Part shown: piece after piece, positions 58,600-64,000 of the stretch
Position numbering within the stretch: the stretch's first letter is position 1
Layout of the letters: the number at the start of each line of letters is the position of its first letter
Source of the DNA: Flavisolibacter nicotianae
GTDB lineage: Bacteria; Bacteroidota; Bacteroidia; Chitinophagales; Chitinophagaceae
NCBI RefSeq assembly: GCF_003628535.1
Contig: NZ_RBCI01000003.1
Coordinates: 620,001 to 684,000 of the forward strand
Direction of reading: 5' to 3'
Length of the DNA stretch: 64,000 bases
Program-made: the position numbers and the translations under genes
Notes under the pieces: generated by a model
Databases searched by the model: none
Told to the model about the DNA's origin: nothing
What the model saw: only the letters and a program-made list of their open reading frames with translations

Positions 58600-58699
58600 G
58601 ATGTTGCGGTGTGTAGGTATTTGAATGGTCCGGTTATAACGCAGCAATTCATTTACCAGTATACTGAACGGTGATATTCCTTTTTAAAAAGGTTCTGTC

Positions 58700-58722
58700 T
58701 GATGGCGAACGACGGACGACAG
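58700..58722 (+). repeat. Dispersed 23-base intergenic repeat, copy 2 (diverged)
   Basis: It shares 19 of 23 bases with the copy at 2177-2199, including TGATGGC, GACGGA and GACAG. Located between Mut7-C and S9 genes. Confidence 0.5.
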
Positions 58723-58777
58723 TCGGAGAAACGGCTTGCTTTAATCCCGCTTCCATCAGTGGCGGCCGGCTATCATA

Positions 58778-58806
58778 AAAAAAGGAGCTGAAAAAGCTCC
58801 TTTTCA
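58778..58806 (-). terminator. Terminator of the first S9 peptidase gene
   Basis: AAAAGGAGCT pairs with AGCTCCTTTT (58795-58804) around a short A-rich loop; T run on the minus strand. It lies just past the stop at 58827. Confidence 0.8.
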
Positions 58807-58826
58807 AAATTGTTGGCAATGACCTT

Positions 58827-60992
58827 CTACCTGATCCAACGCTGGAAAAATTCGTAGGTCCGCAACATCTGGTCGATGCGCTGGCGGTTGTCGCCGCTGC
58901 GGGTGAGCTCGTGCGTGGCACCCGGGTGGCGTACATATTCTACCGGCCGCCCAAGCACCTTCAGGCTGCGGTACATCATTTCGCCCTGCACAAAGCCGGT
59001 ACGGCGGTCGTTGTCGCCGTGAAAAATGATGTAAGGCGTGGTGATATTCTGTACATAGTTGATCGGCGATTCCCGCTCAAGGACTTCCTTCACTTTCGGT
59101 TCCCAGGGATAGCCGCCAAAATAACGCGGCACGAGGCGCCAGGCATTGCCTTCGCCGAAAAACGTCGCCAGGTCGTAAACGCCGCGTTGCGAGCAGGCGG
59201 CCTTAAACCGGTTGTCGTGCGAAATGATCCATGCCGTGAGATAGCCTGCATAGGAGCCACCTGTTACCATTAGTTTGGTGGTGTCGGCCCAGCCTTCAGC
59301 AACCGCTTGATCCAGTGCCGTCAGTACATCCGACGTGGGCCCGGCGCCCCAGTCGTTAACGTTAGCGCGGAGAAAATCCACACCATAGCCACCCGATCCC
59401 CTGGGATTGCTGTATACCACACCATATCCCTTTGAAGCGAAGTACTGGAACTCGTGCCACATGCTGGCTTCGCCCGGTCCCCACATGGCGCTGGGACCGC
59501 CGTGGATCTCCAGCAGCAGCGGGTACTTTTTCCCGGCTTGAAAATTGGTCGGCTTCATCACCCAGTATTCCACCGTTTGGCCCTTGTTGTTGACAAAGGT
59601 TTTTTTCTCCGGCAGGGAAAGTTTTTTGTCTTTCACCCATTCGTTGAAATGACTCAGTTGCGAAATATTTTTCAGCGCGGCATCTTTTGCGGTCATGTCG
59701 GCAATGAAAATGTCCGAAGGTGTCGTGACTTCCGTCTTTGCGAAGATCACTTTGTCTCTGCCCACCCCGAAAGAGGTGATACCGGCGTTAAAATCCGATA
59801 ACTGCTCCACTTTTTTGGTCAGCATGTTGACGCGGTAAAGCGGGGCACCGCCATTGCTTTGCGCAACGAAGTAGAGATATTTTTCATCGGGACTCCACAC
59901 CAGGTTTCCCTTTGACCTGTCCATCGGGATGACGATCGGGTCTGTCGACCGTTCGCCAAACGGCATGAGGGCCAGGGCCGGAATGTCGCCATCGACGGGG
60001 CCGTAAAAATAGGCCAGCCATTTGCCTGTCGGCGACAGGCGTGCACTGTTGAAGCTCTGGCCTTTTTGCCCCAGGAACAACCTGATATGTTTGCCATTGG
60101 AGTCGGCTACGTAGATCTCGCTTTCGAGGGAACGGTCGGGATGTTCCAGCGAATCGATATCAGCCGTGATCAGCAGTTTTTTGCCATCGGGAGTAAATTC
60201 CACGGAACCATAGCGCGAAAAGCCCGTGAGGATGGGTGTTGATTCGGCCTGTGGCCTGGCATCGACCACAAAGAACTGTGTAAAGCTCATGTTTCCCGAA
60301 ATATTGGATTCGTCCTGGAAGTTCAGTTTGTTCAGCACCGTGGCCTTGCCATCGGCTTCGTTGTTCAAAAGGTAGGCCCTGATCTCGTCGATGCTGCCAT
60401 TGGGGTTTGGTCTTGCTTTGGCGGCTCGCTGCAATTCCGCATTGCTGATTCCCGGTTTTTCCGAAGGCCAAACGGGGTAGGAGCGGGTGGGGTTTAAAAC
60501 CGAATCTTTCAGGAGGTCTTTCATCTGCACCGAAGCCGAATAAATGATGCGGGTGCCATCCGGCGACCATTTGGGGTTGAAGGCACCTGAAGTGCTTTTC
60601 GTCAACTGCCAGGCTTCACCACCGCCGAGCGGTAAAATAAAAACCTGCGGCTTGCCATCGACGGCCCTCACGAAAGCAATGCGTTTGCCGTCGGGACTCC
60701 AGGCGGGGGCGGAGGAGCTTTCTTTGGCGTAGGTCAGTTGAACCGGTGTTGCGCCGGCGGCCATGTCCACGGCGTAAAGCTGGTTCACGTATTTGTAGTC
60801 CTGTTTCGAACGTTCATCGGGTTCGATGGTGGTAAGTGTAAAGACGGCTTTGCTTCCATCGTTGGCGACCGCCACGTTACCGGCGGTTTTCATCTTCAGC
60901 AGGTCGGTGACTTCCATCAGGCTGTTGCCGTTTTGGGCAAAGGCAAGGGTTATCCAAATACTGCAGAAAAAAAGAAGGGTTGTTTTTTTCAT
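58827..60992 (-). CDS. Secreted S9 family serine peptidase (dipeptidyl/acylaminoacyl peptidase type), 721 aa
   Basis: Signal peptide KKTTLLFFCSIWITLAFAQ. The N-terminal beta-propeller shows repeated WSPDGKRIAFVR-type blades (SSAPAWSPDG, FNPKWSPDGTRII). The C-terminal alpha/beta hydrolase has PLLLEIHGGPSAMWG, the nucleophile S580 in GGSYAGYL, Asp in IIFHGDNDRRTG and His in PGATHELTR. This is the S9 prolyl-oligopeptidase family, cleaving short peptides that fit through the propeller. A TATCTTTA box lies at 61020-61027. A second S9 gene lies upstream on the same strand, but a terminator lies between. Confidence 0.92.
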   Translation of the reverse strand: MKKTTLLFFCSIWITLAFAQNGNSLMEVTDLLKMKTAGNVAVANDGSKAVFTLTTIEPDERSKQDYKYVNQLYAVDMAAGATPVQLTYAKESSSAPAWSPDGKRIAFVRAVDGKPQVFILPLGGGEAWQLTKSTSGAFNPKWSPDGTRIIYSASVQMKDLLKDSVLNPTRSYPVWPSEKPGISNAELQRAAKARPNPNGSIDEIRAYLLNNEADGKATVLNKLNFQDESNISGNMSFTQFFVVDARPQAESTPILTGFSRYGSVEFTPDGKKLLITADIDSLEHPDRSLESEIYVADSNGKHIRLFLGQKGQSFNSARLSPTGKWLAYFYGPVDGDIPALALMPFGERSTDPIVIPMDRSKGNLVWSPDEKYLYFVAQSNGGAPLYRVNMLTKKVEQLSDFNAGITSFGVGRDKVIFAKTEVTTPSDIFIADMTAKDAALKNISQLSHFNEWVKDKKLSLPEKKTFVNNKGQTVEYWVMKPTNFQAGKKYPLLLEIHGGPSAMWGPGEASMWHEFQYFASKGYGVVYSNPRGSGGYGVDFLRANVNDWGAGPTSDVLTALDQAVAEGWADTTKLMVTGGSYAGYLTAWIISHDNRFKAACSQRGVYDLATFFGEGNAWRLVPRYFGGYPWEPKVKEVLERESPINYVQNITTPYIIFHGDNDRRTGFVQGEMMYRSLKVLGRPVEYVRHPGATHELTRSGDNRQRIDQMLRTYEFFQRWIR

Positions 60993-61019
60993 GAAGGGAT
61001 TTCATTTTTTGAGAAGGAC

Positions 61020-61027
61020 TAAAGATA
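61020..61027 (-). promoter_or_regulatory. -7-like box of the first S9 gene
   Basis: The minus strand reads TATCTTTA, 28 bases upstream of the start codon at 60992 and downstream of the terminator of the preceding gene. Confidence 0.45.
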
Positions 61028-61055
61028 CTGTACAAACCTGCCGCAAAAACAAAGA

Positions 61056-61083
61056 AAAAGCCCTGTGGAGAGTACAGGGCTTC
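61056..61083 (-). terminator. Terminator of the second S9 peptidase gene
   Basis: AAGCCCTGT and ACAGGGCTT pair; on the minus strand TTTTTC follows. It lies 20 bases past the stop at 61104 and separates the two S9 genes. Confidence 0.8.
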
Positions 61084-61103
61084 AGGAAAAAAATGTGTCA
61101 ATT

Positions 61104-63023
61104 TTAGAACGACTTCCCGTTCAGTGTTTCGTTCAGCCATCCAAAAAATTCCCGTTGCCATACCAGGGCATTTTGCGGCTTCAGCACCCAGTGGTTTTCG
61201 TCGGGGAAATAAAGCAGTTTGCTTTTGATGCCTCTTGCCTGGGCGGCATGAAAGGCCATCAATCCCTGTTCGATGGGCACGCGGTAATCTTTGCCTCCCT
61301 GCACAATGAGGATCGGCGTGTTCCATTTGTCCACGTGACTGATCGGGTTGAAATCGTTGAATGATTTCTGCGCTGTTTTGTTGTTCTTGTCCCAATAATT
61401 ACCGCCGAATTCCCAGTTGGTAAACCACAGTTCTTCCGTGGTTCCTGACATACTGCGGATGTCGTAAATGCCGTCGTGCGCAATGAATGTTTTGAAACGG
61501 TTTTGGTGGATGCCGGCAAGGTAATAGGCGGAGTATCCTCCATACGATGCACCCACACAGCCGCGGCGGTCTTTGTCCACAAAGGGCTCTTTGCTGATTT
61601 CGTCAATCGCTGTGAGGTAGTCCTTCATCACCTGTCCACCCCAGTCTTTGCTGATTTGCTCGTTCCAGTCCTGGCCATGCCCGTACATGCCACGGCGGTT
61701 CGGCGCAACAACGATGTAGCCATTGGCCGCCATGAGCTGGAAATTCCAACGGAATGAATAGGACTGGGTCAGCGGGGATTGCGGTCCTCCCTGGCAATAA
61801 AGCAACGTGGGATATTTTTTCGACGGGTCGAAGCCGGGCGGGTAGATCACCCACACCGTCAGCTTTTTTTTGTCGGTGGTTGTCAGCAGTCGTTTTTCGA
61901 TTTTGCTCATCCCGATCTTGGCATAGATTGCGTCATTCACATGCGTGACCTGCTCCATCTTGCCCGACGAAAGATCAACCGTGTAAAGCTCCGCCGCATG
62001 GTTCATATCGGTACGGCTGACGACCAGGGCGTTTCCGCTTTGTCCCACAATTTCCGCAATGTCAAAATCGCCGTGCGTGAGTTGTTGAATGGAGGGCTTT
62101 GCCGAAAAAACCTTATCGATCACGAACAGGTGTTTGGCGCCACCGATGGCCCCGTTGAAGTAGATCGACTGGCCGTCGGCACTCCATACAAAACCGTCTA
62201 CGGAGTTGTCCCAACCCGCCGTGAGGTTGACAATCCCCTTTGCAGTTTTTACCACGATATCCTGCTTGTCGGCTTCATAGCCATTGCGCTTCATGCTCAA
62301 CCAGGCCAACGTGCCGGCGGGTGAAAAAACCGGGTGGGTATCATATCCCATCATGCCTTTGGACAGGTTGGTGGTTTTACCGCTGGCAAGATCGTATTGA
62401 AAGATTTCGGTGTTGGTGCTGACGGCGTATTGCGTACCGTAGGCCGGCTTGGTAACATATACAATGGATTTGCTGTCCGGCGACCAGATGTAGTCTTCTT
62501 CACCACCAAACGGCTTTTGCGGACAGTCGTATGGCAGGTCTTTCATGATGTCGACGCCTTCGCCGGGTTTGCCGTCAACGAGTGGCTGCAGGAACACGTG
62601 GCTGTATTCGCCGTCTTCCCATTCGTCCCAATGACGGTAGCCGAGACCATCGTAGATCTGCACGTTCGATTTTGGCAGGTCGGGATAGACGTCCTTGCCA
62701 AAGACCTTGCGCAACTTGACCTCTTTTGCTGCCAGCAGGTATTTGCCGTCGGGTGAAATTCGACTGTTGCGTACCAGTTTTTCCGTGTCGGAAACGGCCC
62801 TGGCCATACCGTTTGCCAGCGAAATGACATAGGATTTTTTGTTGCTTTTGTTCGCTTCCATATCGGGTGTACTGACACTGTACACGACGCTTTTGCTGTC
62901 CCGTGTGAGTCCAACGGCCGAAACTCTTCCGAGTTTCCAAAGGGTTTCCGGTGTCATCCTGTCTTGTGCTTGCAGCATACTAAGCTGCGTAATAAAAACG
63001 GTGATCAAAAGAGCTTGCTTCAT
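61104..63023 (-). CDS. Secreted S9 family serine peptidase, 639 aa
   Basis: Signal peptide KQALLITVFITQLSMLQAQ. Propeller blades include RISPDGKYLLAAKEV, YIWSPDSKSIVYVTKP and FVWSADGQSIYFNG. The hydrolase domain has PTLLYCQGGPQSP, the nucleophile S493 in VGASYGGYSAYY, Asp in LIVQGGKDYRVP and His in FPDENHWVLKPQN. Compared with the neighbour at 58827 it is shorter and clearly a different S9 subgroup. Both are likely periplasmic or surface enzymes that finish peptides cut by other exported peptidases. A TACCTTTC box lies 19 bases upstream of the start (63042-63049). Confidence 0.92.
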   Translation of the reverse strand: MKQALLITVFITQLSMLQAQDRMTPETLWKLGRVSAVGLTRDSKSVVYSVSTPDMEANKSNKKSYVISLANGMARAVSDTEKLVRNSRISPDGKYLLAAKEVKLRKVFGKDVYPDLPKSNVQIYDGLGYRHWDEWEDGEYSHVFLQPLVDGKPGEGVDIMKDLPYDCPQKPFGGEEDYIWSPDSKSIVYVTKPAYGTQYAVSTNTEIFQYDLASGKTTNLSKGMMGYDTHPVFSPAGTLAWLSMKRNGYEADKQDIVVKTAKGIVNLTAGWDNSVDGFVWSADGQSIYFNGAIGGAKHLFVIDKVFSAKPSIQQLTHGDFDIAEIVGQSGNALVVSRTDMNHAAELYTVDLSSGKMEQVTHVNDAIYAKIGMSKIEKRLLTTTDKKKLTVWVIYPPGFDPSKKYPTLLYCQGGPQSPLTQSYSFRWNFQLMAANGYIVVAPNRRGMYGHGQDWNEQISKDWGGQVMKDYLTAIDEISKEPFVDKDRRGCVGASYGGYSAYYLAGIHQNRFKTFIAHDGIYDIRSMSGTTEELWFTNWEFGGNYWDKNNKTAQKSFNDFNPISHVDKWNTPILIVQGGKDYRVPIEQGLMAFHAAQARGIKSKLLYFPDENHWVLKPQNALVWQREFFGWLNETLNGKSF

Positions 63024-63041
63024 AACAATTACATTGGTGCC

Positions 63042-63049
63042 GAAAGGTA
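63042..63049 (-). promoter_or_regulatory. -7-like box of the second S9 gene
   Basis: The minus strand reads TACCTTTC, one mismatch from TAnnTTTG, 19 bases before the start at 63023. Confidence 0.35.
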
Positions 63050-63081
63050 GGCAAATTCGACCTCAGCAAGGCTGGACAAGC

Positions 63082-63110
63082 AAAAAGCCACGAGGTTCCC
63101 GTGGCTTTTT
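63082..63110. terminator. Bidirectional hairpin terminator
   Basis: AAAAAGCCACG (63082-63092) pairs with CGTGGCTTTTT (63100-63110). On the minus strand it ends the 115-residue membrane-protein gene that stops at 63131. Confidence 0.82.
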
Positions 63111-63130
63111 CGTTGACAGATCCCGCCTTG

Positions 63131-63478
63131 TTAGACATCCGGATCACGATCCCGTTCTACGGTCTTGGTAACCCGTACCCTGTCGGTTGTGCTGACGCTA
63201 TCGCGGCCACGGTTGCTCAGCAGGGCAACGAGTAATAAGATGAACACAGCGGCACCGACCACCCAGACCCAGGGCGATGTGTACCAGGCGGTGTTGCCTG
63301 TGCTGTCGTTAGAGGTGACGTTGATACTCGTTTTCTTTTCCGTTGTGGAAGTGGAACTGCTTTCGCTGCCGCCACTACCGCTTCCCTGCTCCTGGCTCCA
63401 GACGGCAAGGCTAAAGATGCTCAGGAAAAAAACCAGCAATAGCGATCGTCGTGCAAAGAGATTTGTCGCGTGTTTCAT
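63131..63478 (-). CDS. Small exported single-pass membrane protein, 115 aa
   Basis: The start MKHATNLFARRSLLLVFF gives a proper signal peptide with an AVWSQ cleavage region; the frame stays open 30 codons further but without such a signal. After it comes a Gly/Ser/Thr-rich linker (QGSGSGGSESSSTSTTEK), then a membrane helix (VWVVGAAVFILLLVALLS) and a basic/acidic tail (RVRVTKTVERDRDPDV). The linker would be in the periplasm and the tail in the cytoplasm. No family is recognised. A terminator follows; the promoter was not identified. Confidence 0.65.
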   Translation of the reverse strand: MKHATNLFARRSLLLVFFLSIFSLAVWSQEQGSGSGGSESSSTSTTEKKTSINVTSNDSTGNTAWYTSPWVWVVGAAVFILLLVALLSNRGRDSVSTTDRVRVTKTVERDRDPDV

Positions 63479-63675
63479 ATTGTTTGTTTTAAGGATCCTG
63501 TTTTTTGTTCTGTTTGTTTCAACAATTGCGCCACCCATTCTTGATGCCCAACGGCTTGCCATTGGCAAATAAAAACAAACCCGGCAGACTACTGCAAATC
63601 TGCAGCCGCGCCGGGATGGGTTTGGCAGGAAAGTTGGAGAAATGTAAGTCTCATTAAACCAAATGGAGGATTTTT

Positions 63676-63948
63676 ATGGCAACACAAGGGGATACCATCA
63701 AAACGGTAAGAACAGGAAGAAAAAATCCTGAACACAAAGAAGGTCCTGTCGCAGCTTCGATTGAAGAGCAAACTGCGAAGCTTCCTTCCGATTTGTTTTT
63801 ATGGCTGGGAGTGGGGTCAATGATTGTTTCTGCGGCATTCCAGATTGCCGGTCAGAAAAAGGTCAGCAATTTTATCGGACACTGGCCTGTGAATTTCCTG
63901 GTGCTTGGCTTGTACAACAAGCTGGTCAAACTGGAAGGACACGATTAA
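63676..63948 (+). CDS. Small membrane protein with strong ribosome binding site, 90 aa
   Basis: MATQGDTIKTVRTGRKNPEH has a polar, basic N-terminus of about 40 residues and then two hydrophobic segments: LFLWLGVGSMIVSAAFQIAG (about 41-60) and WPVNFLVLGLYNKL (about 70-83). GGAGGA lies five bases before the ATG, an unusually good Shine-Dalgarno for this genome. The protein probably sits in the inner membrane as a hairpin. Similar short proteins exist in Chitinophagaceae without known function. A copy of the dispersed repeat follows 18 bases after the stop. Confidence 0.72.
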   Translation: MATQGDTIKTVRTGRKNPEHKEGPVAASIEEQTAKLPSDLFLWLGVGSMIVSAAFQIAGQKKVSNFIGHWPVNFLVLGLYNKLVKLEGHD

Positions 63949-63965
63949 TTTTTGAAAACAATGGC

Positions 63966-63988
63966 TGATGATCGATGACGGAAGACAG
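63966..63988 (+). repeat. Dispersed 23-base intergenic repeat, copy 3
   Basis: TGATG plus GATGACGGAAGACAG as in the copy at 2177-2199, with three differing bases between. It sits just downstream of the small membrane-protein gene, at the window edge. Confidence 0.6.
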
Positions 63989-64000
63989 CCCATTCAGAAC

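Overview
The window looks like chromosomal DNA of a Bacteroidota bacterium, most likely of the Chitinophagaceae (class Chitinophagia). Four things point there. The first gene ends in a type IX secretion (T9SS) C-terminal sorting domain. Many start regions carry the Bacteroidota-type -7 promoter box TAnnTTTG and lack a Shine-Dalgarno. Secreted peptidases and outer-membrane barrel proteins are abundant. Several small hypothetical proteins are of the kind common in this family. Genus-level placement is not possible from sequence reading alone. I saw no rRNA, tRNA, insertion sequence, prophage or CRISPR array.

Layout. 1-2.8 kb: the 3' part of a repetitive T9SS-secreted surface protein and a small secreted protein. 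3.7-11 kb: a plus-strand block with a secreted M14 carboxypeptidase-like protein, then a PIG-L deacetylase followed by two tiny membrane proteins and a sodium:solute symporter. 11-17.6 kb: minus-strand genes for two ferritin-like proteins (one a Tat lipoprotein), a DUF2911/TPR protein, a lipoprotein, an outer-membrane barrel, an ElaA-type acetyltransferase and an M28 peptidase. 17.7-25.6 kb: a CapA/glycosyltransferase-like pair, a rarA-GNAT pair, htpG, and several small proteins including a zinc-ribbon protein. 25.6-37 kb: thioredoxin, an M61 peptidase with an extra C-terminal domain, an alpha/beta hydrolase, a group III truncated haemoglobin, a membrane-fused GMC oxidoreductase with a partner membrane protein, a metallophosphoesterase/lipoprotein pair and an acyltransferase. 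37-45 kb: a lone 63-residue protein, an OsmC protein, a FemAB-like protein coupled to an M1 peptidase with a barrel-like C-terminus, and an acyl-CoA carboxylase beta subunit. 45-52 kb: a bilin photoreceptor operon of haem oxygenase, an output-less bacteriophytochrome and a 1517-residue CheB-CheR-PAS-histidine kinase. 52-64 kb: a gluzincin/beta-propeller/barrel protein, UvsE, a 15-codon ORF unit, a transglutaminase-like protein, a Mut7-C protein, two S9 peptidases and small membrane proteins.

How the parts work together. Seven exported or surface peptidases (M14, M28, M61, M1, a second HExxH enzyme and two S9 enzymes) suggest a life based on degrading extracellular protein. The symporter and barrel proteins would serve uptake. 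The clearest multi-gene system is the light-sensing operon at 45.2-51.9 kb. Its genes overlap or are 30 bases apart, so one transcript would make the chromophore, the photoreceptor and a kinase with chemotaxis-type methylation domains. Translational coupling (ATGA, TGATG or longer overlaps) recurs elsewhere and marks likely functional pairs.
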